From JAPOXK01 sp965220315 (GTDB lineage: Bacteria > Chloroflexota > Dehalococcoidia > Bin125), in assembly GCA_965220315.1 (NCBI GenBank), contig CBDCPP010000002.1:124001-188000 (forward strand): DNA of 64,000 nt. Reading direction: 5' to 3'. Positions 34,752-43,955 of this stretch are shown one piece after another. Within the stretch, counting starts at the first letter, position 1. Each line of letters begins with the position of its first letter. The translations under genes were made by a program, and so were the position numbers. A model generated the notes under the pieces. The model was not told the origin of the DNA, made no database searches, and worked only from the letters and a program-made list of their open reading frames with translations.

Positions 34752-35255
34752 TTAGTTCGTACCGCCTTTGGGAAAATGGTCTGCGTTTTGCAAGAGGCTG
34801 CGGAGATGATTCATCTCTCCAGCGTGGTAGATGTCATGCATGATAATCGCGTCAATAAGAAGACGCGTCTCGCGTTCTTCACCCCAGTGAGTAGGGCGAA
34901 GAACGAGCAGCTCTGCGTCGTCCTTGAGGGCTGTCACGCCGGCAATGACCTCGGCATGTGCGCGGCGGAGCCACTCGGTGAGTTCTTCAAGCCCCGCCTC
35001 TTCCATTTTGCTAGGGCCGTCCCAGGTGGTCCACCAAGAAAGGCGCTGATCGCTGAAGGCGTGGTTCGCGTGCATCCGCTTGACCGAGGCACAGTGCGCG
35101 ACGAAGTCACGTACGGTGCGGCCGCCCAAAGGCGGTAGGAGATCGAGCTCGTCCGCAACGACGGAAGAAAGGTTGGCGAGGAGCGAATGTTCCGGCTTAC
35201 GCTCGAAGGCCTCATCGAGCTGCCAGATTAGGAACTCCAGCACACCGCGAGCCAT
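34752..35255 (-). CDS. DinB-family (YfiT-like) putative metal-dependent hydrolase
   Basis: The four-helix DinB/YfiT-like fold is suggested by the helix pattern and by three histidines in the right place: HANHAF near residue 60 and HDIYHAGEMNH near the C terminus. These bind a metal in the family; some members are thiol-S-transferases, others are of unknown role. I chose the ATG at 35255, preceded by GAGG, because the upstream extension overlaps the radical SAM gene and has no family likeness. It is 167 residues. The gene follows the radical SAM gene by 14 bp on the same strand. Confidence 0.82.
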   Translation of the reverse strand: MARGVLEFLIWQLDEAFERKPEHSLLANLSSVVADELDLLPPLGGRTVRDFVAHCASVKRMHANHAFSDQRLSWWTTWDGPSKMEEAGLEELTEWLRRAHAEVIAGVTALKDDAELLVLRPTHWGEERETRLLIDAIIMHDIYHAGEMNHLRSLLQNADHFPKGGTN

Positions 35256-35269
35256 GAGCATCCTCAGCT

Positions 35270-37150
35270 TTACGAGACGACGGGGACCGATTCCCCTCGA
35301 GCGGCTCGTCGTGTGGCGATCAGATCGTCCAGCTTGATTGCACAGAGCTTTGCCTCGTGCTCGAGTCCACAGACCTCGCAGCCCAACCGGCAATCGGGGG
35401 TGGTAAGTTCCTTGGCAGTGCGGAGCCATTCGCGACGCAGGAAGGCTTCACTCACGCCACTGGCGATATGGGACCACGGGAAGCGCTCGAAGGGATCGCG
35501 TTCCCGATGGCAATAAAAGGCCGGATCGAGACCTGCTTCGCGAAAGGCCTCGTCCCAAGCAGCGGGGTTATGGTGCTCACTCCAGGCATCAAAGCGGGCA
35601 CCGCGCCGCCAGGCCCCTTCAACGACCGCAGCCAGCCGACGATCGCCGCGGCTGAGAGCGCCCTCCAGGACAGATTCCGTGGGATCGTTCCAAGTGAAGT
35701 CGAGCCCGGCCTGGCGACAGGCACGCTGGAGCAGCTCGTGCTTGGGACGAAGCTCGTCGGCGGTCTCCTGCCGCGCCCATTGGAAAGGTGCGTGAGCCTT
35801 GGGGACATGGTTGGAGGTAGAGACGCGCACGCGGGCGCGTCTCCCGACGTGTTGGCGACCAAGTACCTTGACCTGGGCAGCCCAATCGACGATGCCCTGC
35901 ACGTCGTCCATCGTCTCGGTAGGCAGACCAACCATGAAGTAGAGTTTGATATTGGTCCAGCCGTTTGCGAAGGCGTTGCGAGCAGCTTCCAATAAGTCCT
36001 CATCGGCGACAACTTTGCTCACCGCGTTGCGGAGACGCTGGCTACCCGCCTCGGGCGCAAAGGTCATGCCACGCTTCTTACCGCTGGCGCAGGCGAGGGC
36101 GACATCGACACTGAAGGAGTCCACGCGGGTACTGGGAAGTGAAAGTGTGATGCTCTCTCCGAATTCAGCGCGCAGAGCTTGCACGATCTCTTTGATCTGA
36201 CTGTGGTCGGTGCTGCTGAGCGAGACAAGCGAAAGCTCGTCGTAGCCGGTATTGACGAAGAGCTCTTTGGCTGCGGCGACGACCTCGTCCGGCGTGCGCT
36301 CACGCAGAGGCCGGTAGATCATTCCCGCCTGACAAAACCGACAGCCTTGCGTGCAGCCGCGTTGAATTTCGATGCCGGCACGGTCGTGGACCGTTTGTAG
36401 GAACGGGACGATGGGCTTGGTGAGGACCGGTGGCATCCCCTGGAGGAAGCGCTTGATGATCGGCAAGGGCGCCGCAGCGTCGGTCGTGAAGACTTCGGCG
36501 ATGGTGCCATCAATGTTGTAGCGCCACTCGTAAAAGCTCGGCACATAGACGCCCTGCACGCGAGCGAGCGAGCGGAGGAGTTCGGTCCGGTCACCACTGG
36601 AGTTTTTCCAGTCGGCGAGGAGATCGTTGATTTCGAGGACAATCTCCTCGCCCTCACCGAGCACGAAAGCATCGACAAACGGCGCGAGCGGTTCCGGCAC
36701 CAACGCGCCCGACCCGCCAGCGAGGACGAGCGGGGCATCGCCGGTACGGTCGGCGGCACGTACCGGCAGGCCCGCGAGGTCAAGCATGTTAAGGATGTTG
36801 GTGTAGGTGAGTTCGTACGAGAGCGAGAAGCCCAGCACATCGAACTCAGCTAAAGACCGCCGGTTCTCTAAGCTGAAGACGGGCACATTGTGCAAGCGCA
36901 GAGACGCCTCCATATCGGGCCACGGCGCGAAGCTCCGTTCCGCGAGCGTACGCGGCGCTCGATTGAGGATGTCGTAGAGGCTAGCGATGCCCATGTTGGA
37001 CATGCCGATGTCATAGATATCAGGGTAGATGAGCGCCCAGCGCACGTCGGCGTCGTCCCAAGCAGGCCGCAGGCTGTTCCACTCGCCGCCAGAATAGCGA
37101 GCGGGTTTGGAAACGCCGGCCAGCAGGGGGTCGAGGTCGATAGCCGACAC
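35270..37150 (-). CDS. B12-binding-type radical SAM protein (TIGR03960-like)
   Basis: This 626-residue protein resembles the TIGR03960 radical SAM family. An N-terminal region of about 200 residues is B12-binding-like, and the iron-sulfur motif QRGCTQGCRFCQAG (CxxxCxxC) lies near residue 260-273. A radical SAM barrel follows. The C-terminal 150 residues hold more cysteines, including CRLGCEVCGLE, near residue 590. Members of this group often sit beside a second protein (DUF2344) involved in tRNA or ribosome-related chemistry, but none is visible here. The reaction is unknown. It heads a two-gene minus-strand unit with the DinB gene. Confidence 0.85.
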   Translation of the reverse strand: MSAIDLDPLLAGVSKPARYSGGEWNSLRPAWDDADVRWALIYPDIYDIGMSNMGIASLYDILNRAPRTLAERSFAPWPDMEASLRLHNVPVFSLENRRSLAEFDVLGFSLSYELTYTNILNMLDLAGLPVRAADRTGDAPLVLAGGSGALVPEPLAPFVDAFVLGEGEEIVLEINDLLADWKNSSGDRTELLRSLARVQGVYVPSFYEWRYNIDGTIAEVFTTDAAAPLPIIKRFLQGMPPVLTKPIVPFLQTVHDRAGIEIQRGCTQGCRFCQAGMIYRPLRERTPDEVVAAAKELFVNTGYDELSLVSLSSTDHSQIKEIVQALRAEFGESITLSLPSTRVDSFSVDVALACASGKKRGMTFAPEAGSQRLRNAVSKVVADEDLLEAARNAFANGWTNIKLYFMVGLPTETMDDVQGIVDWAAQVKVLGRQHVGRRARVRVSTSNHVPKAHAPFQWARQETADELRPKHELLQRACRQAGLDFTWNDPTESVLEGALSRGDRRLAAVVEGAWRRGARFDAWSEHHNPAAWDEAFREAGLDPAFYCHRERDPFERFPWSHIASGVSEAFLRREWLRTAKELTTPDCRLGCEVCGLEHEAKLCAIKLDDLIATRRAARGESVPVVS

Positions 37151-37216
37151 GGTAGGGCCCTCCCAGAGCAGTTCAGCGCTACGCTAGCTTTAAGACCCTA
37201 GAGAACTGCCGCCGCA

Positions 37217-37921
37217 TTGGCTACCGGAGTGCGACTTCTACCACGTCGAGCGCGCGATCCGGAAGGCACGCGTATCGCCGATCCACCCGCCCCCCCGATC
37301 GAACCGCGAGCCGCACGCGGCAGCGCTCCCAGCTTGGCTGCGCGCGGCGTCGTGCGCCGTTGGCGACGTGAGTACACGATTCTCCTCGCCGTCGGGGTAT
37401 TCGTGTCGGTCTTGGCGTTCCTCTTCTTCTTTCTGGACCTGGATCTCAAGGAGCTGAAGCGGTTCGGCTATCTTGGAATTTTCCTGATCTCGCTTGTGGG
37501 GTCGGCGTCGGTGGCGCTGCCGCTTCCGGGTGCCGCGGTGGTCGTCGGGAGCGGGCAGTTTGTCGATGCCGTGGCGGGCATTCCATTTTTTTTGCTCGTT
37601 GGGATCACTGCATCGCTGGGAGAAACACTCGGAGAGCTAACAGGCTATCTCGCCGGGATAGGCGGGAAAGCGGTGATCGAAGAGCGGCCGATCTACCACC
37701 GGCTCGACCATTGGATGCGACGGCACGGAATTATGACGATGTTTGTGCTCTCCGTGATTCCCAACCCATTGTTCGACATCGGTGGATTCCTGGCCGGGGC
37801 GGTGCGGATGCCGGTATGGCGCTTCTTGGTCACGGTCTTCGCAGGCAAGTTGATCAAAAACTGCATTCTCGCCTTCCTCGGCGATGCTGGCCTTGAGGCG
37901 ATAATCGGCGCCCTCAACTAG
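37217..37921 (+). CDS. VTT-domain (DedA/TVP38-like) membrane protein
   Basis: The protein has an N-terminal cytoplasmic tail of about 55 residues and then five or six hydrophobic segments. The VTT region is seen in GSASVALPLPGAAVVVGSG near residue 100 and the LSVIPNPLFDIGGFLAG motif near residue 180, which are typical of SNARE-associated/DedA-like proteins. Such proteins are lipid scramblases or flippases. It is 234 residues. The start is TTG at 37217; the exact start is uncertain because the N-terminal tail is unusual. It ends 22 bp before the PIN-TRAM gene. Confidence 0.82.
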   Translation: MATGVRLLPRRARDPEGTRIADPPAPPIEPRAARGSAPSLAARGVVRRWRREYTILLAVGVFVSVLAFLFFFLDLDLKELKRFGYLGIFLISLVGSASVALPLPGAAVVVGSGQFVDAVAGIPFFLLVGITASLGETLGELTGYLAGIGGKAVIEERPIYHRLDHWMRRHGIMTMFVLSVIPNPLFDIGGFLAGAVRMPVWRFLVTVFAGKLIKNCILAFLGDAGLEAIIGALN

Positions 37922-37943
37922 TGCGCCGGTCTGAGCGAGGTCA

Positions 37944-38987
37944 ATGCTTGCTAGCATGGGAGATCGGGGAGACCCGGCCTTCGAGCAAAAGGTTACCGCG
38001 AGCGAGACGGGCATGGATGTGCTGAATAACGCCGCTACGACAGTAAGCGAAACTGTACTGTGGCCGCTGCGCACGATCCGCCAGAGCTTGAGCGAAACGC
38101 TGGGCACGCTCGACATCTTCTTGGGAGGATTCGGGCTGGTGGGAGCGCTGGTGACGGCCGCACTGCTATCGCCCGCGCTTGGTGCGCTGCCGGGGGCGGC
38201 GGGGGACTTCGCGCCGGTCGGGATGGCTGTCATCCTGGCTCCGGTGGGGATCGCGCTGGCCCTTAGTCGCCGCACGGAAGTAGAGCGGTGGCTGAGTATG
38301 CTGCGCCAACCGGAGGCAGCAGGGGGATTCCCTGGAGCGAGGGCAGCGCAGACGGCGACTGCATCGACGCTGCCACTCATTATCGACACGAGCGCCATCA
38401 TCGACGGCCGCCTGCCCCCCGTAGCGGCAGCGGGCTTCCTTCCGAGTACGCTCATCGTGCCGCGGTTCGTCTTAGATGAACTGCGGCGCATCGCCGACGA
38501 CGCAGAGCCATTGCGCCGCCAGCGAGGCCGACGCGGGCTAGAGGCGCTGGCGGAACTCCAAGATGACGGGCACGCGCAGATTCAGATCGATGAAGATGAC
38601 TTTCCAGATGCGCGCGACGTGGCTGCGAAACTGCTCGCGTTGGCGCGGGCACGCAAGGGACGACTACTAACCACGGACGCGAGCCTCAGCCGAGTAGCAG
38701 ACGTTGAACAGATCCGTGTCCTCAACTTCAACGCCCTGGCTGAAGCAGTGCACCAGCAGATGCTGCCGGGCGAGCTGCTGCAGGTGCACGTCCAACAAGA
38801 GGGGCGGGAACGCGGGCAAGGCGTTGGTTACCTAGAAGACGGCACCATGGTGGTTATTGAAGAGGGAAGGGAACGGCTCGGTGAAGATGTGGCGGTGAAG
38901 GTACAACGCGTGATCCAGACATCCGCAGGGCGCATGGTGTTCGCGGAATTGCAAGGCGCAGGACGTAGTGGGGACGGACCTGGGTGA
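37944..38987 (+). CDS. PIN-TRAM membrane protein (YacL-like)
   Basis: The first 125 residues contain two hydrophobic segments. A PIN nuclease domain spans about 150-270, with acids in IIDTSAIIDGRL, FVLDEL, and LLTTDASL, and a TRAM domain follows at about 275-335. The usual YacL has four membrane helices; this one has two, so it is a reduced version. PIN-TRAM proteins are probably RNases acting on unknown RNAs. It overlaps ispD by 4 bp. The order yacL-ispD-ispF is common in Firmicutes and related phyla. Confidence 0.88.
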   Translation: MLASMGDRGDPAFEQKVTASETGMDVLNNAATTVSETVLWPLRTIRQSLSETLGTLDIFLGGFGLVGALVTAALLSPALGALPGAAGDFAPVGMAVILAPVGIALALSRRTEVERWLSMLRQPEAAGGFPGARAAQTATASTLPLIIDTSAIIDGRLPPVAAAGFLPSTLIVPRFVLDELRRIADDAEPLRRQRGRRGLEALAELQDDGHAQIQIDEDDFPDARDVAAKLLALARARKGRLLTTDASLSRVADVEQIRVLNFNALAEAVHQQMLPGELLQVHVQQEGRERGQGVGYLEDGTMVVIEEGRERLGEDVAVKVQRVIQTSAGRMVFAELQGAGRSGDGPG

Positions 38988-39682
38988 GCCGCCGCGCGGC
39001 GGCGGCGATTCTGCTGGCGGCGGGCCGCAGCACGCGGATGCAAGGGCGAGAGAAGACGCTCGCGCGGCTGGGAGGGATCCCCCTTGCAGCCCACAGCGTG
39101 CGCACGTTCGCGGCATGCGCGGTTATCGACACGATTGTGCTGGTGAGCAGCTCGGCCAACTACTCAGCACTGGCGCAGATCGCCGCAGAGCACGGCGCGG
39201 GCAAGGTGTGCGCAGTGGTACTAGGAGGAGCACGACGCCAAGACTCCGTAGCGGCAGGATTGCACATACTGCCCCCGTGCGAATTCGTCGCAGTGCACGA
39301 CATTGCACGGCCCTTCGTGACAGCCGACGTGATCGAGCGTGGATTGGCACTGGCGGCCGAACACGGCGCTGCCGTCGTCGCGGCACCGGTCTATGACACC
39401 GTGAAGGAGGGCAACGAGGGCTTCGTACGGCGGACGTTAAACCGCGAACACCTGTGGAGCGTGCAGACGCCACAAACTTTCAGACGAATACTATTGGAAC
39501 GGGCCCATGCGGCGGCTAACGACGAAGTCAGCGACGACGCGATGCTCGTTGAGGCACTGGGCGAAGCGGTCGCGCTGTACAAAGGCTCCGCACGCAATCT
39601 CAAGGTCACGACGCTCGAAGATCTGGCGATCGCGGAGGCGTTGCTCAACAGTGGGGCAGCAATCCCGACAGCAACCACTTGA
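38984..39682 (+). CDS. ispD: 2-C-methyl-D-erythritol 4-phosphate cytidylyltransferase
   Basis: IspD couples CTP with methylerythritol phosphate in the MEP isoprenoid pathway. The nucleotide-binding motif LLAAGRSTRMQG is near residue 10, VVLGGARRQDSVAAGL near 75, and VHDIARPFV near 103, all as in the family. It has 232 residues. The GTG start overlaps the PIN-TRAM gene by 4 bp. The ispF gene follows by 10 bp, and both are co-transcribed with cysS. Confidence 0.95.
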   Translation: MSRRAAAAILLAAGRSTRMQGREKTLARLGGIPLAAHSVRTFAACAVIDTIVLVSSSANYSALAQIAAEHGAGKVCAVVLGGARRQDSVAAGLHILPPCEFVAVHDIARPFVTADVIERGLALAAEHGAAVVAAPVYDTVKEGNEGFVRRTLNREHLWSVQTPQTFRRILLERAHAAANDEVSDDAMLVEALGEAVALYKGSARNLKVTTLEDLAIAEALLNSGAAIPTATT

Positions 39683-39692
39683 TAGACTTCAG

Positions 39693-40181
39693 GTGAACAC
39701 TCGAATCGGGATCGGATTCGACAGCCACCGCTTCGAGACCGCGCGGCCGTTTATCCTCGGCGGTGTGCGGATCTCGGAGAACAACGGCCTCCAAGGACAC
39801 TCCGATGCCGACGCGCTCACGCACGCGATTATTGACGCGCTGCTAGGAGCGGCCGCCTTGGGCGACATCGGAATGCATTTCCCATCCACTAATGAGCGCT
39901 GGGCAGATGCGAACAGTCAGGATCTATTGACGCGCACGATCGATCTGCTAGCACGCCACGGGTTCCGAGTGGGAAATGTCGACGCGACGGTCGTCACGGA
40001 GCGGCCGCGCCTCGCGCCCCATATCGCCGCGATGCGGGCACAGCTCGCTCGCACCCTGAAAGTCGCCGCGGAGGAAGTGAGCGTGAAGGCGACCCGGGCC
40101 GAGGGATTGGGCGCGCTTGGGCGGGGCGAGGGCGTGGCGGTGCAAGCTGTCGCACAGATCGTGCCGCGGAACGACTGTTAG
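39693..40181 (+). CDS. ispF: 2-C-methyl-D-erythritol 2,4-cyclodiphosphate synthase
   Basis: IspF closes the cyclic diphosphate in the MEP pathway. The metal-binding D-x-H motif is in GFDSHRF near residue 10, and a second histidine is in HSDADALTHAIIDALLGA near residue 36-50. The protein is 162 residues with the expected trimer-type length. I chose the GTG at 39693 because the family N terminus TRIGIGFDSH starts directly after it; an upstream extension in frame is the overlap with ispD. The next gene, cysS, starts 44 bp later. Confidence 0.95.
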   Translation: MNTRIGIGFDSHRFETARPFILGGVRISENNGLQGHSDADALTHAIIDALLGAAALGDIGMHFPSTNERWADANSQDLLTRTIDLLARHGFRVGNVDATVVTERPRLAPHIAAMRAQLARTLKVAAEEVSVKATRAEGLGALGRGEGVAVQAVAQIVPRNDC

Positions 40182-40225
40182 TCTTGCCCGCGCCCGGCAG
40201 GTAAAACGAAAAGGTTAGCCCGGCT

Positions 40226-41665
40226 GTGCTGCTTTACAACACGCTCACTCGTCGCAAGGAACCGTTCGAACCGGTAGGCGACCCAATCACGATGTACGTC
40301 TGCGGCGTGACGCCATACGACGCCGCTCATCTGGGGCACGCGATGAGCGCAGCGATCTTCGATGTGCTCCGCCGCTACCTCGAATGGCGCGGACGGCGCG
40401 TACGGTTCGTCTACAACTACACCGACATCGACGACAAAATGATCGCGCGGGCAGAGCGGCTAGGCGTGACGGTTGCGGAACGGGCAGCGGAACAGATCGC
40501 AGCGTTTGAACGTGATATGCGCGACCTGAACGTGCGCGCAGCCGATGTTCACCCTCGAGCCACTGAAGAGATTCCCAAGATACAAGAGTTGATCCAGCAC
40601 CTGATCGACTCCGGTTCCGCCTACGGCACAGAGAGTGGTGTGTACTTCCGCGTTCGCAGTAAGGAGGATTACGGCAAGCTCTCCAAGCGGGACCTAGAGG
40701 AGATGATTGCAGGCGCACGGGTGGAGGTCGGTGGAGAGAAGGAACATCCGATGGACTTCGCCTTGTGGAAGAGGGCCAAGCCAGGGGAACCAGCTTGGGA
40801 AGCGCCATGGGGGGAAGGACGGCCGGGCTGGCACATTGAATGCTCGGCGATGGCCTTGCGCTACCTGGGCGAGCAGATCGATCTGCACGGTGGAGGGATG
40901 GATCTGATCTTCCCGCACCACGAAAACGAGATCGCGCAGTCGGAGTGCTTCACGGGGCGACCGCCGTTTGTGCGGCACTGGATGCATAACGCGATGGTTC
41001 AATTGGGCGACGAGAAGATGTCGAAGTCGCTGGGCAACCTCGTGACGATCCGGGAGGCACTGGAGCATTACGGCGCGGACGCATTGCGCCTCTTCATCCT
41101 CACGGGACATTACCGCAGTCCGCTGCGGTACTCGGAGGAAGGGTTGAGTGCGGCAGGGCGCGGGGCCGAGCGGCTGCAGCTCGCCGTGGAAGCTCCACTT
41201 CCGAAAGGCGATGGCAAACCAGCCGACGAAGCACGGGAGCGTTTCATAGCGGCAATGGACGACGATCTCGGTACGCCCCAGGCTCTGGCCGTGCTCTTCG
41301 ACTTAGCCCGGGACATTAACAAAGCACGTGACGCGGGGGTTCCCGCTGGCAACGCGCTGGCACTCCTGCGGGAGCTCGGTGACGTGCTGGGACTGCGTTT
41401 CCAAGCTCCACCGAGCAATGGAGGCCACGCCGCACCTTTCATCGACCTGCTGGTGCGGGTACGCGACGAACTGCGCGCGGCCAGACAGTTTGCCTTGGCA
41501 GACCTAATCCGCAAGGAGCTGACGACCTTTGGGATCGCGATCGAGGATGGTCGCGAGGGCACCACTTGGCGGGCAACGGAGACGGCAGGAATAGGCAAGG
41601 AGCGCGAGCACGCCGTGCCACCTGGCAACTCCGAGAAGGCAGCTGACGACACGTTGGCGTTCTAA
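40226..41665 (+). CDS. cysS: Cysteinyl-tRNA synthetase
   Basis: CysS charges tRNA-Cys. The HIGH-type motif is HLGH at residues 35-38, and the KMSKSLGN motif lies near residue 264. Zinc is bound by C26 (YVCG) and others including H in HGGGMDLIFPHHENE. The full length of 479 residues includes the anticodon domain. It starts with GTG at 40226. Transcription comes with ispDF; the terminator at 41759-41785 ends it. Confidence 0.96.
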   Translation: MLLYNTLTRRKEPFEPVGDPITMYVCGVTPYDAAHLGHAMSAAIFDVLRRYLEWRGRRVRFVYNYTDIDDKMIARAERLGVTVAERAAEQIAAFERDMRDLNVRAADVHPRATEEIPKIQELIQHLIDSGSAYGTESGVYFRVRSKEDYGKLSKRDLEEMIAGARVEVGGEKEHPMDFALWKRAKPGEPAWEAPWGEGRPGWHIECSAMALRYLGEQIDLHGGGMDLIFPHHENEIAQSECFTGRPPFVRHWMHNAMVQLGDEKMSKSLGNLVTIREALEHYGADALRLFILTGHYRSPLRYSEEGLSAAGRGAERLQLAVEAPLPKGDGKPADEARERFIAAMDDDLGTPQALAVLFDLARDINKARDAGVPAGNALALLRELGDVLGLRFQAPPSNGGHAAPFIDLLVRVRDELRAARQFALADLIRKELTTFGIAIEDGREGTTWRATETAGIGKEREHAVPPGNSEKAADDTLAF

Positions 41666-41719
41666 CAGCGGGTAGCTCTTCTCGAAGCGACTCCGATAGG
41701 CTAATCCCGCCGCGATTTC

Positions 41720-41749
41720 TTGACCCTTTCTCGAAGGGCCTCATATACT
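41720..41749 (+). promoter_or_regulatory. Strong sigma-70 promoter for the tRNA-tuf unit
   Basis: TTGACC at 41720-41725 and TATACT at 41744-41749, 18 bp apart, make the best promoter in the window. Transcription should begin near 41756, which is directly before the terminator hairpin. Confidence 0.75.
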
Positions 41750-41758
41750 TTGTTTGAC

Positions 41759-41785
41759 AGCGCGCGCAGGAGCGTGCGCTTTTTT
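41759..41785 (+). terminator. Intrinsic terminator downstream of cysS
   Basis: A 9-bp stem, AGCGCGCGC with GCGTGCGCT (one G-U pair), AGGA loop, is followed by six T. It ends the ispD-ispF-cysS transcript but lies downstream of the -10 box of the tRNA promoter, so the new transcript also starts with it. Confidence 0.8.
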
Positions 41786-41810
41786 CATGGAGCGCAAATT
41801 CTTGGCGTCG

Positions 41811-41885
41811 GCCCGAGTAGCGCAATGGTAGCGCAGCCGATTTGTAATCGGCAGGTTAGGGGTTCGACTCCCTTCTCGGGCTCCA
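41811..41885 (+). tRNA. tRNA-Thr (TGT anticodon)
   Basis: The 75 bases form the acceptor stem GCCCGAG/CTCGGGC, an anticodon stem GCCGA/TCGGC with a TTTGTAA loop (anticodon TGT at 41843-41845), and a T-arm GGGGTTCGACTCCC. CCA is encoded at 41883-41885 and the discriminator is T. It is the first of three tRNAs ahead of tuf. Confidence 0.95.
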
Positions 41886-41912
41886 TCCTGTCGCCGAACG
41901 GACGTGACACCC

Positions 41913-42000
41913 GCTGGGGTGGGTGAGCGGCTAATACCACCAGTCTGTAAAACTGGCGCCCGGAAGGGCTACGCAGGTTCGAATCCTGCCCCCAGCACCA
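41913..42000 (+). tRNA. tRNA-Tyr (GTA anticodon)
   Basis: The acceptor stem is GCTGGGG/CCCCAGC, the anticodon stem CCAGT/ACTGG encloses CTGTAAA with GTA at 41947-41949, and a long variable arm follows, as in class II tRNAs. The T-arm is CAGGTTCGAATCCTG. CCA is encoded at 41998-42000. Confidence 0.95.
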
Positions 42001-42043
42001 GCGCGATGAGGCCAGCGTAAAGGAAACAAGCGCTTTCAGACAC

Positions 42044-42119
42044 GCCCACATAGCTCAGTCGGTAGAGCGCGTTCTTGGTAAGAACGAGGTCTCCAGTTCA
42101 AATCTGGATGTGGGCTCCA
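42044..42119 (+). tRNA. tRNA-Thr (GGT anticodon)
   Basis: The acceptor stem is GCCCACA/TGTGGGC, the anticodon stem CGTTC/GAACG encloses TTGGTAA with GGT at 42077-42079, and the T-arm is CCAGTTCAAATCTGG. The discriminator is T and CCA is encoded at 42117-42119. It is 27 bp before tuf. Confidence 0.95.
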
Positions 42120-42145
42120 GTTAGAGTCGGTCGCGGAGGAGCATC

Positions 42146-43345
<1,200 letters not shown>

Positions 43346-43352
43346 CCCTCAT

Positions 43353-43514
43353 ATGGCAAAAGGCGACCGTGTTCACATCACACTGGCTTGCAGCGAATGC
43401 CGCGAGCGGACATATCACTCGTCCAAGAACAAACGCAACGACTCCAACCGACTGGAGCTGCGCAAGTTCTGCCCGCGTTGCCGCAAACATCAGCCGCATC
43501 GCGAGACGCGCTAG
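43353..43514 (+). CDS. rpmG: 50S ribosomal protein L33
   Basis: L33 is a 53-residue zinc-ribbon protein of the large subunit. The two CxxC pairs are CSEC at residues 13-16 and CPRC at 40-43, so this is the zinc-containing (C+) form. The ATG at 43353 starts MAKGDRVHITLAC, and the protein ends RHKQPHRETR-like in a basic tail. The gene is too short for most ORF tables. It lies 7 bp after tuf and 15 bp before secE, as usual. Confidence 0.96.
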   Translation: MAKGDRVHITLACSECRERTYHSSKNKRNDSNRLELRKFCPRCRKHQPHRETR

Positions 43515-43529
43515 GAGAGCGGTCGGATC

Positions 43530-43955
43530 ATGACGCCAGCTTCAAACCGTCGATCCCGCCGCCGCCGCCAGAGCGGCACGGCGCGGCCCACCCCATCGTT
43601 GCCTCGCGTAAGCGGGAGTGGGGTGGAGGCAGCGCTGGGGGATACGGACGCCGCTATGTCGCAGTCCACTCCCGGCATCGCAGCGGCACCAATAGAAACC
43701 GACCCCACAGTACGACCACGCCGTGGTGCCCGCCCCTCCGGCCAGCGGCGAGAGCGTGGCCGGCTCTACCGGCTGACTCATCCGCGCTTCATTAGCGAAG
43801 TTACCGAAGAGCTGCGCAAGGTTACTTGGCCGAGCCAGGCAGAGACGCGGAATCTGACCACAGTCGTCGTGATCGTGGCGACGGCGGCGGCGGTGTACCT
43901 CGCCGCAGTAGACATCGCATTCAACCGGCTCCTAGATAACGTGCTCGTCCCATGA
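43530..43955 (+). CDS. secE: Preprotein translocase subunit SecE
   Basis: SecE stabilises the SecY channel. The conserved C-terminal part is FISEVTEELRKVTWPSQAETRN at about residues 87-108, followed by the single membrane helix at about 110-130. The first 80 residues are a long basic, disordered N-terminal extension with Arg and Pro, beyond the usual SecE length of 60-70. The ATG is at 43530. Its stop overlaps the nusG ATG by 4 bp. The extension is unusual but of unknown role. Confidence 0.93.
   Translation: MTPASNRRSRRRRQSGTARPTPSLPRVSGSGVEAALGDTDAAMSQSTPGIAAAPIETDPTVRPRRGARPSGQRRERGRLYRLTHPRFISEVTEELRKVTWPSQAETRNLTTVVVIVATAAAVYLAAVDIAFNRLLDNVLVP

Noticed and set aside
37584..37594. T8 homopolymer in the VTT gene, possible frameshift
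   Set aside because: The frame is intact through the run and the protein is full length.
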